Positions 45,964-56,518 are shown, counted from the first letter of the stretch. The stretch is DNA of 64,000 nucleotides from CAWGGS01 sp046704745 (GCA_046704745.1 JBJKRL010000020.1:5323-69322); one strand, 5' to 3'. Program-made: numbers and translations. Notes: a model not told the origin generated them from the sequence alone.

Positions 45964-46328
45964 AAAATATAGAAAAATTAGCAGGTTGAAAATTTTATAA
46001 CTGCAGGCGTAGGCAGTGAGATGAATCAATAAATCACAGTTCATAATCGCCGGCAATTGTTTGATAACTTTAAAACTCCATGGCAGGCGGAAAACTGCCG
46101 CCGACTCCTAAGGGGGTTCGGCGGTATCAATGCCTGTGTAAAGAAAGAATACCGGTCCCAGGATATCTTTTTGACTAACCGACAGTCCTCCCAAACGAGT
46201 GTCCGTGTCGGACAGCATACCTTTTAAAAGGCGGGATGGCGCCTCTTATGGTTCAAGCCAGTCCTGCCGGTTGAATGGACATGAGGAACAGAAAGACAGA
46301 CGGTCGGTTTTTCACCAAGAGGTATTTC
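45964..46328. other. Gap after the liv operon with a hairpin
   Basis: A hairpin CCGCCGA...TCGGCGG (46098-46124) lies 135 bp after livF and may end the liv transcript, although no T-run follows. The rest shows no gene; an in-frame ATG at 46275 would lengthen the malic enzyme by 18 residues but has no ribosome site. Confidence 0.4.
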
Positions 46329-48122
46329 ATGTATAAGATCGATTTTGATGGAGAGGAGATGGTGATTCGTTTTGTCAAGGATCTCGTAGATAGCGAGGCC
46401 TTGTCGAAATTCCTCGGTCATATCAACTCACAATCCATTTTGCGAAAAAGCCGTCTTTCCGATTCCAGCAGGCGGATGAAGATGCGGGAGAGAATCAACA
46501 ATTTACCGACGGGTCTTGCTCTGCTTCGCGACCCGGCGCTGAATAAGGGAACCTCCTTTAGTGACGAAGAACGGGAGGCGCTGGGATTGAAAGGTCTTCT
46601 GCCACCACGGCATTATACCATTGACGAGCAGGTCAACCGTGTCATTTGGAACTTGCGGAAGAAATCCACCGACCTGGAACGCTATATCTTCCTGACCAGC
46701 CTTCAGGACAGAAACAAAACCCTCTTTTACCGGGTTCTGCTCGATAATATTGAAGAATTGATGCCGATCGTTTACACGCCTACAGTTGGAGAGGCTTGCC
46801 TTGAATACGGTCAAATCTTCCGGCGGCCGCGCGGTATCTTCATAACCGCCAAGGACAAAGGACAGGTTGCCGACCTGCTTCGCAACTGGCCGTACAAGGA
46901 TGTCCGGATCATTGTCGTTACCGATGGCGAAAGGATTCTCGGTCTCGGAGACCTCGGGGCCGACGGAATGGGAATACCGGTTGGTAAATTGGCACTGTAT
47001 ACGGCCTGCGGTGGTATCCCTCCGTCCCTTTCACTGCCGATAACCATCGATGTCGGCACAGAGAATCAAACCTTAATCAAAGACCCGCTGTATATCGGTC
47101 TGCGTCAGCCAAGGCTTCGAGGTGAGGCCTTTGATGAGTTGATCGAGGAGTTCATCGTTGCGGTTCAGCAGGTCTATCCCGGCGCCCTGATCCAGTTTGA
47201 GGATTTCGGAAATGCCGATGCCTTCCGTCTCCTGGAAAAATACCGTGACGAGGTTTGCTGCTTTAACGATGATATTCAGGGAACCGCCTCGGTTACCCTG
47301 GCCGGACTCTATTCGGCCATGCGCATCACCGGCGGCCGACTCAAAGATCAGAAATTTCTGTTGCTGGGGGCAGGGGAGGCAGGAATCGGCACCGGTAATC
47401 TCATCGTTTCAGCCTTGATCGATGAAGGATTGTCCGAGCAGGAGGCCCGGGAGCATTGCTGGTATGTCGACTCTAAAGGCCTGGTGGTCCGGAGCCGCTC
47501 CGATCTCAAAGGTCACAAACTTTTATTTGCCCACGATCATCCGCAGACCCCCACTTTTCTCGATGCCGTAAATCGTCTCAGGCCGACTGCCATCATCGGT
47601 GTCTCCGGACAACCCAAGATGTTTTCCCAGCCCGTCCTGGAGGCCATGGCCAAATATAATGAGCGTCCCATCGTCTTCTCCCTTTCGAATCCGACGTCGA
47701 AGACCGAGTGTACAGCCGAGGAAGCCTATACCTGGACGGACGGACGGGCGATTTTTGCCAGTGGCAGCCCGTTTGCTCCGGTCGTCTATAAAGGGAAAAA
47801 ACTGATTCCGGCCCAGGGGAATAATGTCTATATCTTCCCGGGTGTCGGTCTTGGAGTGATGGCCAGCTGGGCAAGCCATGTGACAGATGAAATGTTCCTG
47901 GTGGCCGCCCGGACCCTAGCGGATGAGGTCTCCGAGACCGACTTGAAAATCGGCCGTATTTTTCCGCCCTTACCTCGCATCAGGGAGGTATCAAAAGCCA
48001 TTGCCGTGGCTGTGGCCGATATGGCCTATAAGACGAGGCTGGCCAATAACCCGCACCCCGGGGACCTGTCGGTATATATTGACGGCCTGGTCTATGAACC
48101 TGAGTATCAAGACTATGTATAA
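46329..48122 (+). CDS. NAD-dependent malic enzyme
   Basis: A 597-residue malic enzyme of the large (about 560-residue) class, which decarboxylates malate to pyruvate. Catalytic features are YTPTVGEACLEYGQIFRRPR (active-site Tyr), VVTDGERILGLGDLGADGMG, the metal-binding FEDFGNADAFRLLEKY and FNDDIQGTASVTLAGL, and the NAD fold LLLGAGEAGIGTGNLI. The core begins near MRERINNLPTGLALLRDPAL (about residue 48); the leading 45 residues are unusual. The start at 46329 follows an AAGAGG site; 46275 and an internal ATG are alternatives. It could feed pyruvate and NADH from TCA-cycle acids generated by fatty-acid or amino-acid oxidation. Confidence 0.9.
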   Translation: MYKIDFDGEEMVIRFVKDLVDSEALSKFLGHINSQSILRKSRLSDSSRRMKMRERINNLPTGLALLRDPALNKGTSFSDEEREALGLKGLLPPRHYTIDEQVNRVIWNLRKKSTDLERYIFLTSLQDRNKTLFYRVLLDNIEELMPIVYTPTVGEACLEYGQIFRRPRGIFITAKDKGQVADLLRNWPYKDVRIIVVTDGERILGLGDLGADGMGIPVGKLALYTACGGIPPSLSLPITIDVGTENQTLIKDPLYIGLRQPRLRGEAFDELIEEFIVAVQQVYPGALIQFEDFGNADAFRLLEKYRDEVCCFNDDIQGTASVTLAGLYSAMRITGGRLKDQKFLLLGAGEAGIGTGNLIVSALIDEGLSEQEAREHCWYVDSKGLVVRSRSDLKGHKLLFAHDHPQTPTFLDAVNRLRPTAIIGVSGQPKMFSQPVLEAMAKYNERPIVFSLSNPTSKTECTAEEAYTWTDGRAIFASGSPFAPVVYKGKKLIPAQGNNVYIFPGVGLGVMASWASHVTDEMFLVAARTLADEVSETDLKIGRIFPPLPRIREVSKAIAVAVADMAYKTRLANNPHPGDLSVYIDGLVYEPEYQDYV

Positions 48123-48175
48123 GTATTTAAATTTTTATTGCGTGTCGGAAACCTTTCGTCATTGGGAGTAAAACC

Positions 48176-48568
48176 ATGAAATTGTTAGTTGCCTACAAAG
48201 AATCGAATGTGGGAATGGATATATTGAAACTGGCTGTGCAGAGAATAAAGGCCTATTCCGGAGAGGTGTTCGTTGTCACTTCGTTGTTGGGAGGTGACAA
48301 CACGAATAGTGAACAGGCCTTCGAGGCTGAGCAGGCCCTCGATGGTGCAAAGAATTATTTGGAGGAACACGGTATCAGCTGTCAAGTCCATCTGCTGGTG
48401 CGCGGCAACACTCCGGGGGAAGACGTTGTTCAATTTGCCATGGAAAATGAGATAGATGAAATCATAATAGGGGTAAAGAACCGATCAAAAGTCGGTAAGC
48501 TTCTCTTCGGCTCAACAGCCCAATACGTTATTTTAAAAGCAGATTGTCCGGTCACTTCGGTTAAATAG
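48176..48568 (+). CDS. Universal stress protein (UspA family)
   Basis: A 130-residue single Usp domain. The ATP-binding end motif is visible as GVKNRSKVGKLLFGSTAQYV (the G-x2-G-x9-G-S pattern) followed by CPVTSVK. It starts MKLLVAYKESNVGMDILKLA. The stop codon TAG forms the first bases of a terminal-inverted-repeat element. It lies 53 bp after the malic enzyme and may be co-transcribed with it. Confidence 0.9.
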   Translation: MKLLVAYKESNVGMDILKLAVQRIKAYSGEVFVVTSLLGGDNTNSEQAFEAEQALDGAKNYLEEHGISCQVHLLVRGNTPGEDVVQFAMENEIDEIIIGVKNRSKVGKLLFGSTAQYVILKADCPVTSVK

Positions 48569-48710
48569 TTTCCATCCCGAAGCGAGGGATTTTCTTCTAA
48601 ATCTAGACGCGCGAAGAATTTTAACGCAGGCATATAACTGATATTCAGAGGATAAAATTTTGAGCGCAACGACGAGTTAGGAGAAAAGCGCCGTTTTCGG
48701 ATGGAAACTA
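48566..48710. mobile_element. Small element with terminal inverted repeats
   Basis: About 145 bp bounded by TAGTTTCCATCCCGAA on the left and TTCGGATGGAAACTA on the right, inverted repeats identical except for one extra C. It contains no gene. The left end overlaps the uspA stop codon. The size and ends suit a MITE-like or extragenic repeat. No second full copy is in this window, though GAGGATAAAATTTT recurs near 56380. Confidence 0.6.
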
Positions 48711-48754
48711 AATAGAAAAGAAGCCATGTTTTCCTAGCTTGAGAGGAGGAACCA

Positions 48755-50878
48755 ATGAAGCTGAAGACCAAACTCATGGGCGTGGTGCTGGGAGTTGTCG
48801 TGTTTATCCTGCTCTGTTCGACAGTTGTTGTTTATTGGTTGCTTAACAAGCAGAACAGGCAGAATATTCAGGCTAATTTCATCAGCACCAGCAATATCGT
48901 CAAAAGCGACCTTCTGAACCTGCAAGAAAAACAGGTACGGCAGAGCAATCGAATGGTGCTTTCGACAAAGCTTTGGGAACAGATGAAATTCATTTCCAAT
49001 TTTTCCAAACTCGGTCAATTCAGCTACACCCAGGATTCGTACAACAAGATTCTTGCCTCTTTGGTTCGGGCCATCTCGAACAACAGTTTATGGCAAATGG
49101 CCATCTATGACAAGAATGGAGCAGTCCTGGCCTATGGACAAGCCGATGCCAAAAATAAAATCGAGGGCGGCTACCGTTTTAAAAATCCTGATCCGCTTTT
49201 TGCCGTTGCCCCTATCCCTGAAGGAGCGGCCATCAGTGATATCAAATTCGAAAATATAAAAGGCATGCCCATCAAGACGATCAGTGGCGCATTTACCGGA
49301 CAGTTGCCGAACAAGCCGGTCTCATTTTTTCAACAACTGGGGAATACTCTCTGCATAGAAAGCCAGATCCCGATTATGGGACAGCAGTACGATCAGAAGA
49401 CAGAGAAGCAAGTACCCGTGGTATTCGGCGTTGCTATAACCAGAACCCGTCTCAGCGCTGTCTTCGTCCAGCACATCGGCAAGTTAACAAAAGAAAACGT
49501 CAACATTTTTCTGGCCGATGGCCGGATTGCCGAAGGTACGTTGACCGGATATGATCATCTCATCGTTGCTAAAGGCCAAAAAGTCCAACCGGCAGCCTCT
49601 TTTGAAAACCAACCGTTGATCTTCAACGATATCGAGGTAGGGAATTCAGGATATTTACAGGCGTCTCTCCCGTTGTTCCATGGTGATAAACCGGCAGCCT
49701 GGGTCAGCATTACCGCTTCCAATGCCTCAATAGCCTCCAATACCCACAAGATGGTGATCATGCAGGTAATGGTCTATCTGCTCTGTCTCGTCATCGTAAT
49801 GCCCATAGTCTACTTAATAGCCTCATCATTTGGAAAAACGGTCAACAGTGTGGTTGAAGGGCTTCATGATATTGCCGAAGGCGAAGGAGATCTGACACGT
49901 AGGCTTACGGTTAAAGCCAAAGATGAACTCGGTGATTTGGCCCATTGGTTCAATGTCTTCATCGAAAAATTGCAGGGCATTATTGCCAACATCGCCGGTA
50001 ATGCAGAAATGCTGTCAACTTCTTCCTTAAACTTAACGGAGCTGTCGAAGAATATGGCCGCTACCGCTCAAGACGTTTCAATGGAATCTGAAAATGTGGC
50101 ATCCCTTTCGGACCTGGTGAATACAAATATCACCTCCATTGCCGCTGCCATGGAACAATCCAGTGTCAATCTGTCGACGGTTGCCACCGCCGGTGAAGAA
50201 ATGACAGCCACCATCAACGAGATTGCAGGTAATACTGCACAGGCAACACAGATTGCCTCCCGGGCGGTGAACCAGGTCCGGGAAGCAACCGACCGAGTAG
50301 AACATTTGGGACGGGCAGCTCTGGATATCAGCAAGGTTACAGAGACCATAACCGAAATATCGGAACAAACCAATCTGCTAGCCTTAAATGCTACTATTGA
50401 GGCGGCCCGCGCTGGTGAAGCAGGAAAGGGGTTTGCGGTAGTTGCCAATGAGATAAAGGAACTGGCACACCAGACGGCAAAAGCAACCGAGGAAATCAAG
50501 ACCAAGGTTGAGGGAATCCAGGACACCATAAACGGTACGGTAAGCGAAATAGAAAATATCTCCGGTGTTATAACCAATGTGAACGATATCGTTGCCTCCA
50601 TTGCCTCGGCGGTAGAAGAACAATCTTACAATACGCAGGAGATAGCCGGAAACGTAACCCAGGCGTCTTCGGGTATTCAGGAGGTCAATGCCAAAGTTGC
50701 CGAAAGCTCGACCTCTGTGAACCAGGTCGCCCACAACCTGACACGGATGAAAAATGCGTCAAATGAAATGTCCCAGCAAAGCGCGCAGGTGAATGAAAAT
50801 ACTCAATCGTTATCAAAATTGGCTGAGCATCTCAAGGAGATGGTGGGACAATTTAAATTGACGGCAAACAGGAGGTGA
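48755..50878 (+). CDS. Methyl-accepting chemotaxis protein
   Basis: A 707-residue transmembrane chemoreceptor. The first membrane helix is LMGVVLGVVVFILLCSTVVV (residues about 7-28), a periplasmic sensory region of about 300 residues follows (double-Cache-like in length, not clearly assigned), and the second helix is MVIMQVMVYLLCLVIVMPIV near 335. A HAMP domain (VEGLHDIAEGEGDLTRRLTV) and the signalling hairpin tip ISEQTNLLALNATIEAARAG then GKGFAVVANEIKELA are clear. No CheR-tethering pentapeptide is present at the C-terminus. The ligand is unknown and no che genes are adjacent. AGGAGGA ribosome site. Confidence 0.93.
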   Translation: MKLKTKLMGVVLGVVVFILLCSTVVVYWLLNKQNRQNIQANFISTSNIVKSDLLNLQEKQVRQSNRMVLSTKLWEQMKFISNFSKLGQFSYTQDSYNKILASLVRAISNNSLWQMAIYDKNGAVLAYGQADAKNKIEGGYRFKNPDPLFAVAPIPEGAAISDIKFENIKGMPIKTISGAFTGQLPNKPVSFFQQLGNTLCIESQIPIMGQQYDQKTEKQVPVVFGVAITRTRLSAVFVQHIGKLTKENVNIFLADGRIAEGTLTGYDHLIVAKGQKVQPAASFENQPLIFNDIEVGNSGYLQASLPLFHGDKPAAWVSITASNASIASNTHKMVIMQVMVYLLCLVIVMPIVYLIASSFGKTVNSVVEGLHDIAEGEGDLTRRLTVKAKDELGDLAHWFNVFIEKLQGIIANIAGNAEMLSTSSLNLTELSKNMAATAQDVSMESENVASLSDLVNTNITSIAAAMEQSSVNLSTVATAGEEMTATINEIAGNTAQATQIASRAVNQVREATDRVEHLGRAALDISKVTETITEISEQTNLLALNATIEAARAGEAGKGFAVVANEIKELAHQTAKATEEIKTKVEGIQDTINGTVSEIENISGVITNVNDIVASIASAVEEQSYNTQEIAGNVTQASSGIQEVNAKVAESSTSVNQVAHNLTRMKNASNEMSQQSAQVNENTQSLSKLAEHLKEMVGQFKLTANRR

Positions 50879-51031
50879 CATTGCCCTAAACCCAAAAATA
50901 TAGTGTTCACGAGAAAACCGGGCTCGATCATGGGCAAAAAACGGCTGTAATCTTCTTCCTGGAAAAATGAAGCTGTTGGGATATACTTATTAGTACTCTA
51001 CAGATGTATAACTCCTGAAATGAGGTGACTC

Positions 51032-53860
51032 ATGCTCCCTACCAGCTACAAGGAATTCCGAAAAAGGATTGCCCCTCATCTCCCGGCGCCCAATATCATC
51101 ACCGATCCGCTCAGAACGCTCACCTATGGGACCGATGCCAGTTTTTACCGGTTGATTCCCAAGATCGTCATCAATGTGGAAAACGAAAAAGAGGTGCAGT
51201 TGATCCTGCGCGAGGCCGGCAGATTAAAACTGCCTGTGACCTTTCGGGCGGCGGGCACCAGCCTTTCAGGACAGGCGGTCACCGACTCCATCCTGGTGCG
51301 GCTGGGTTACGGGTGGCGCGGCTACAGGGTTTTCGATAAAGCCCGGAAGATCCGGCTTGAGCCGGGCATCATCGGCAGCCAGGCCAATGCCATCTTGGCG
51401 GAATTCGATCGGAAGATCGGCCCTGACCCGGCCTCAATCGATACTGCCAAGATCGGCGGAATCCTGGCAAACAATGCCAGCGGAATGTGCTGCGGTACCG
51501 CACAGAATAGCTATGAGACCGTCCACAGCTTGCGTCTGGTGCTGGCCGACGGAACCGTGGTCGATACGGCCGACGACAAGAGCCGGGCCGAGTTTGCCCG
51601 CACCCATGGAGACATCCTGGAAAACCTGGCACAGCTGAAGAAGAGGGTGTCGGCCGACCGGGAGCTTGCCGAACGCATCCGTTATAAATTCAAGATCAAG
51701 AACACCACCGGCTACAGCCTCAATGCTTTGATCGATTATAACGATCCCTTTGATATCATGGTTCACCTGATGATCGGCAGTGAAGGCACCTTGAGTTTCA
51801 TCTCAGAGGCTGTCTACCGCACTGTCATTGAGCATCCGCACAAGGCCAGCGCCTTGATCTTCTATCCGGATGTAAAAACCGCCTGTCAGGCCATCCCCAT
51901 CCTGCAGAAACAACCGGTGGCGGCTGCCGAGCTGATCGATCGGGCCGGTCTGCGCTCGGTCCAGGGCAAGCCCGGCATGCCTGATTCCCTACAGGAACTC
52001 GGTGATACGGTCACCGCCCTTCTGGTGGAAACCAGGGCCAAGACAGCAAATACGCTTGCAACACAGATCACACGGATCGTTGATGCAATAGGTGAGCTGC
52101 CCATGGTGCGTCCCATCTCCTTTACCGATATCCCCGAGGAATACAATGCCTTGTGGAAAATACGAAAAGGGCTCTTTCCTGCTGTTGGAGCAGTACGCAG
52201 GACCGGCACCACGGTCATCATCGAGGATGTGGCCTTTCCCGGCCTGTATCTTGCCGATGCCGCTCTTGATCTGCAGGAGCTGTTTCGAAAATACCACTAC
52301 GATGAGGCGATCATCTTCGGCCATGCCCTGGCCGGCAATCTCCACTTCGTTTTTACCCAGGATTTTTCCGTCCAGTCCGAGGTGGTCAGATACCGCGATT
52401 TCATGGACGAGGTGGTGAAGATGGTGGTGGAAAAATACGACGGCTCACTCAAGGCCGAACACGGCACCGGCCGCAACATGGCCCCCTTTGTCCAGAAGGA
52501 ATGGGGGGAGGCGGCTTACGGCCTGATGAAGGAGATAAAAGCGATTTTCGACCCGCAAAATCTCTTGAATCCCGGGGTGATACTCAATTCTGATGTCGAG
52601 GCGCACATCAAAAACCTAAAACCCTTGCCGGCAACCCACGAGATCGTCGACAAGTGCATCGAATGCGGATTTTGCGAGCCGGTCTGCCCGTCGAAAGACT
52701 TGACATTCACCCCCAGGCAGCGTATCGTCGGCCGCCGTGAGATCAGCAGGCAGATGGCATCGCAAAAAGACGTGCGAGGTGTTAAAAAACTGGTCAAAAG
52801 CTATTGCTATCCAGGCATGAACACCTGTGCCGCCGACAGTCTGTGCTCGACCCGCTGCCCGGTGGACATCGATACCGGCAAGATGATCAAGTTTCTGCGT
52901 GAAGAGGCGCACGGCAAGCTGGGAAATACAGTAGCCGACTGGGCCTCCGGCCATTTCGACAATGTGGCGAAAGGCATCGGCACCACTTTGAATATTGTCG
53001 ATAAAATACATGCCAAGACCGGCACCCCGTTTATGGAGAGCGCCTCTCGGATGGCCAGAGAGGCAAGCCTGAAGCAACTGCCGCTCTGGAACCGGGAGAT
53101 GCCAACCTCTGCTGCCAAAATCGTTCCGTCCGCCGCCGTTTCCGGCAACCCTCTCAAGGTAGTCTATTTCCCGAGCTGTGCTGCTCGGGCCATGGGCGGC
53201 CCGTCTCGGGAGGAGCATATACGGATTTCTCTGCCCGAGAAAACCGGCTCACTTTTGCAAAAGGCCGGTTATGAGATCATCTATCCGGCAGGTCTTGATG
53301 CGCTGTGCTGCGGCCAAGCCTTTGAGAGCAAGGGATTTATGGCCCAGGCCGACCGTAAATCACAGGAATTGGAGGCAGCGCTGCTGGCTGCCTCCAATCA
53401 GGGGAATATTCCCGTGCTCTGCGATACCAGTCCCTGTCTTAAACGGATGCGGGAGAAGCTGGATAAACGGCTTCAGCTATTTGAACCCATTGAGTTCGTG
53501 CTAACCTATCTGATGGATCGCTTGAAATTCACCCGGCTCGATGTCAAGGTGGCGGTGCACCCGACCTGTTCGACGCGCAAGATGGGGTTGGAAAACAAGC
53601 TGCTCGAACTTGCCGGGCTCTGTGCCAGGGAAGTGGTGTGGCCGGAAGATATCTACTGCTGTGGGTTTGCCGGCGACCGAGGGTTCACCTTCCCGGAACT
53701 GAACGCTTCGGCCTTAAAGGAGCTGCGCGACCATGTCTGCACCTGCGAGGCGGGCTATTCCACCAGCAAGACCTGCGAGGTCGGTTTGTCGCTGCACGGT
53801 GGAATTCCCTACCGCTCGATTCTTTACCTGGTGGATGAGGCCAGCCAGCCGGTTGACTGA
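51032..53860 (+). CDS. FAD/Fe-S D-2-hydroxyacid (D-lactate-type) dehydrogenase, GlcD-GlcF fusion
   Basis: A 942-residue protein. Residues about 30-530 are a PCMH-type FAD domain with its C-terminal cap, as in GlcD/D-lactate dehydrogenase (LPVTFRAAGTSLSGQAV, GGILANNASGMCCGTAQNSY, KAEHGTGRNMAPFVQ). Two 4Fe-4S motifs follow, CIECGFCEPVCPSKD and CSTRCPVD, and two CCG domains (ALCCGQAFESKGF, YCCGFAGDRGF) as in GlcF/HdrD. Such fusions oxidise D-lactate, glycolate or other D-2-hydroxyacids and pass electrons to the quinone pool or flavoproteins. It stands alone with an AGGTGA site before ATG 51032. With the TRAP carrier for monocarboxylates upstream in the window, lactate use is plausible. Confidence 0.9.
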   Translation: MLPTSYKEFRKRIAPHLPAPNIITDPLRTLTYGTDASFYRLIPKIVINVENEKEVQLILREAGRLKLPVTFRAAGTSLSGQAVTDSILVRLGYGWRGYRVFDKARKIRLEPGIIGSQANAILAEFDRKIGPDPASIDTAKIGGILANNASGMCCGTAQNSYETVHSLRLVLADGTVVDTADDKSRAEFARTHGDILENLAQLKKRVSADRELAERIRYKFKIKNTTGYSLNALIDYNDPFDIMVHLMIGSEGTLSFISEAVYRTVIEHPHKASALIFYPDVKTACQAIPILQKQPVAAAELIDRAGLRSVQGKPGMPDSLQELGDTVTALLVETRAKTANTLATQITRIVDAIGELPMVRPISFTDIPEEYNALWKIRKGLFPAVGAVRRTGTTVIIEDVAFPGLYLADAALDLQELFRKYHYDEAIIFGHALAGNLHFVFTQDFSVQSEVVRYRDFMDEVVKMVVEKYDGSLKAEHGTGRNMAPFVQKEWGEAAYGLMKEIKAIFDPQNLLNPGVILNSDVEAHIKNLKPLPATHEIVDKCIECGFCEPVCPSKDLTFTPRQRIVGRREISRQMASQKDVRGVKKLVKSYCYPGMNTCAADSLCSTRCPVDIDTGKMIKFLREEAHGKLGNTVADWASGHFDNVAKGIGTTLNIVDKIHAKTGTPFMESASRMAREASLKQLPLWNREMPTSAAKIVPSAAVSGNPLKVVYFPSCAARAMGGPSREEHIRISLPEKTGSLLQKAGYEIIYPAGLDALCCGQAFESKGFMAQADRKSQELEAALLAASNQGNIPVLCDTSPCLKRMREKLDKRLQLFEPIEFVLTYLMDRLKFTRLDVKVAVHPTCSTRKMGLENKLLELAGLCAREVVWPEDIYCCGFAGDRGFTFPELNASALKELRDHVCTCEAGYSTSKTCEVGLSLHGGIPYRSILYLVDEASQPVD

Positions 53861-54176
53861 CGACGCGTTGCAGCGGCATTGCCTGACGTTCATGAAATAT
53901 TTAGCAGAAAAACGATTTTACCTTGTAGATATAAAAACTTATGCTGGAAAAATTCAAGTATTCTCCGGGTACAATTTGTGGCTGGAGGAAAAAATATTTA
54001 ATCAGCTAATTTTCCACGCTTCGGGAGAGCCGATCCGGTCTGCAATCCCGCCTCGCTTGTGAGGTTCACATACTTTAGCAGAGTGAACTTCGCATCTCCT
54101 TGGTTAGCAGACCGCTTCGACTCTTAAAATATCCCGGCTGTCTAGATTTCCGAGGGGAACTGCTATATCACAGGAT
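53861..54176. other. Convergent intergenic gap
   Basis: About 315 bp between the convergent hydroxyacid dehydrogenase and hybrid kinase genes. I see no gene, tRNA or clear terminator; a GCGGGATTGC-type imperfect dyad lies near 54040-54060. Confidence 0.3.
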
Positions 54177-56195
54177 TCATCTTTTTGGATCCTGGACGTG
54201 TTCCTCATAGTCCAACACATCCCGAACTTTTGTCGACAGTGCGTCGATTGAGAATGGCTTCTGGAGAAAATTGACATTTTCTTCCAGAACTCCGCGATGG
54301 ACGATGACATTGGATGTATAGCCGGACATGAAAAGGACTTTGATTCCGGGTTTGATTTTTTCAAGATGCGTTTGTAGTTCCTTGCCGTTCATCTCAGGCA
54401 TCACCACATCGGTGATCAAAAGGTGAATCGGATCATCAAAGCTCCGGGCAATATTAAGAGCCTCTTTTGGCGATAAAGCCGTCAGAACCGTATAGCCGAA
54501 ACGTTCGAGGACGACTTTTCCCACATCCAATATCGACCCTTCATCTTCAACCAGCAGAATGGTTTCGACTCCTTTAGGATATATTTTCGCCTCCAGTCCA
54601 TCCTCTTCTGAAAGGGAATCCAATACTTGAGGCAGGTAGATTTTAAAGGTCGATCCCAGATCCTGTTCACTGTATATGTAAATAAACCCGTTGTTTTGCT
54701 TGACAATACCGTATACTGTGGCGAGGCCTAAGCCGGTTCCCTTGCCGAGGGCCTTGGTCGAAAAGAAAGGCTCGAAAATGAGTCTTTGATTTTCTTCGTC
54801 AATGCCGCAGCCGTCATCGCTCACTGTCAGTTGCACCCAATTGCCCGGTTTGAATTCCATATGTTTTTTGCAATAGGTAGCATCAATTATGGTATTGGAG
54901 GTTTCGATGGTAATCGTTCCCGAAGTTGTGATAGCATCACGGGCATTCAGACAGAGATTGATGAGCAACTGGTCCACCTGCGAGGGGTCGATTCTCACCG
55001 GCCAAAGATTTTCGGCAGGATTCCATAAGAGATTGATATTCTCTCCGATAATTCTTTTAAGCAATTTAAAAGTTATCTCTATATTTTTATTGAGATCCAA
55101 TACCTTGGGAGCAATAGTCTGCCTTCTGGCAAAGGCGAGCAGTTGCCTGGTCAGATCGGATGAGCGAATCGCGGCGGAATGGATCTCCTTGAGGCTGTGA
55201 TACTTTGGATCCTCCGGCTGTGTGCCTAACAGCAATATTTCTGTTTGTCCCACAATGACACTGAGCATATTATTGAAATCATGGGCAACGCCGCCTGCCA
55301 GGCGGCCGATCGATTCCATTTTTTGCGCCTGTTGAATCTGACGATGCAGCCTCTCTCTTTCGGTGACGTCCCGTATTACCCCTTGCATCACATTGTTCCC
55401 CTGGTAGTGAACCATTGAAAGAGACATCTCGACCCTGATCTTTTGCCCGTCTTTGCAGATAGCGTCAAAACTATGCGGATCTGCAGCTAATTTTGGTTCG
55501 TCATGACTGTCTTCGATGTGTTTTTGTATCAGATCACGACGTTGCGAATCGATGATTTCCCAAATCGAAAGAGTCAGTGCCTCGTCCATCGAATATTGAA
55601 AAATATCGCAGAGCCGCTGGTTGACAAAAATGAGCCGCCCGGAAGGAATTCCAAAGATAAAATAACCGTCCAGTGTGTTTTCCACCAAAGAACGATAACG
55701 TTCTTCGCTTTGTTTACGTTCCTCCTCGGCCTGTTTGCGCTTGGTGATGTCCATAACGGTTCCGGCCATGGACACCAACTCGCCTTTGACGTTGTAGTTC
55801 CCTCGAAATGTGGAGTGGTAGTAGCCGATACTTCCATCAGGGTAAAGAAATTTCTGGTCATATTCTCCCTTCTCGTGGTTTTCTACCGCTTTTTGGATCA
55901 ATTCCCAACCGCGCTGCCGCTCCTCAGGCCATGGCGAGAGAGAAAGAATCGAATCGATCGTGGTTTCGAAATGTTCAGGATTTCGTCCGAAAATTTTATA
56001 GACTTCATCCGACCAGACGACTTTGCCTGTGGCCAGGTCCCAGGTCCAATACCCCAGACCAACCAATTTTTGCGCTTCCTGGAGTTTGCTTTGACTTTCT
56101 CTGAGTTCTGCTTCTGTTTTTTGGCGGCCTTCTTCTGCCTGCTCCAGCTCCCGCAGACGTTGTTCCAAGGCTTCGTATGTCGGTTTGTCTGTCAT
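54177..56195 (-). CDS. PAS-PAS hybrid sensor histidine kinase with receiver
   Basis: A 672-residue cytoplasmic hybrid kinase. A short coiled coil is followed by two PAS domains (residues about 45-155 and 165-285), HisKA with the phospho-accepting His in LAGGVAHDFNNML (about residue 308), HATPase (GTGLGLATVYGIVKQNNGFI) and a C-terminal receiver with TILLVEDEGS, LLITDVVMPEMNG and SGYTSN. There is no membrane segment. The start at 56195 follows a GGAG site; 12 codons of longer open frame lack one. It resembles the kinase of the 31451 protein in its C-terminal half. No partner regulator is adjacent. Confidence 0.92.
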   Translation of the reverse strand: MTDKPTYEALEQRLRELEQAEEGRQKTEAELRESQSKLQEAQKLVGLGYWTWDLATGKVVWSDEVYKIFGRNPEHFETTIDSILSLSPWPEERQRGWELIQKAVENHEKGEYDQKFLYPDGSIGYYHSTFRGNYNVKGELVSMAGTVMDITKRKQAEEERKQSEERYRSLVENTLDGYFIFGIPSGRLIFVNQRLCDIFQYSMDEALTLSIWEIIDSQRRDLIQKHIEDSHDEPKLAADPHSFDAICKDGQKIRVEMSLSMVHYQGNNVMQGVIRDVTERERLHRQIQQAQKMESIGRLAGGVAHDFNNMLSVIVGQTEILLLGTQPEDPKYHSLKEIHSAAIRSSDLTRQLLAFARRQTIAPKVLDLNKNIEITFKLLKRIIGENINLLWNPAENLWPVRIDPSQVDQLLINLCLNARDAITTSGTITIETSNTIIDATYCKKHMEFKPGNWVQLTVSDDGCGIDEENQRLIFEPFFSTKALGKGTGLGLATVYGIVKQNNGFIYIYSEQDLGSTFKIYLPQVLDSLSEEDGLEAKIYPKGVETILLVEDEGSILDVGKVVLERFGYTVLTALSPKEALNIARSFDDPIHLLITDVVMPEMNGKELQTHLEKIKPGIKVLFMSGYTSNVIVHRGVLEENVNFLQKPFSIDALSTKVRDVLDYEEHVQDPKR

Positions 56196-56518
56196 TTCCG
56201 GTACTCCGAAGAAAAATCTCATGCATAGCAATCTAATAAGTCAAACAAAACCCGTAGCTATCAATTAATGGTATCATATTCAAGCGCAAATGCCCAAAAA
56301 CTTGAGAAATGGATATGGCTTGGAGAAATATATTGTAAAAATATTAAAATATTAGGCAGAGGTAGGAAGTCGTCTCTTCTGAGGATAAAATTTTCCCACG
56401 CAAAGAAGATCTTGGAACGGTGAGCGAGCCGGCGAGGACCTGAGAAGGCAATTTATTAAGGTTGCCCATAGCGATCGAGGCACCTTCTATTCCGCCGGAA
56501 CCCAGAAGTACTCCGTGG
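56196..56518. other. Gap between hybrid kinase and toxin-antitoxin pair
   Basis: No gene seen. It contains a GAGGATAAAATTTT stretch (near 56380) also present inside the element at 48566, possibly a decayed fragment of that repeat. Confidence 0.3.
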
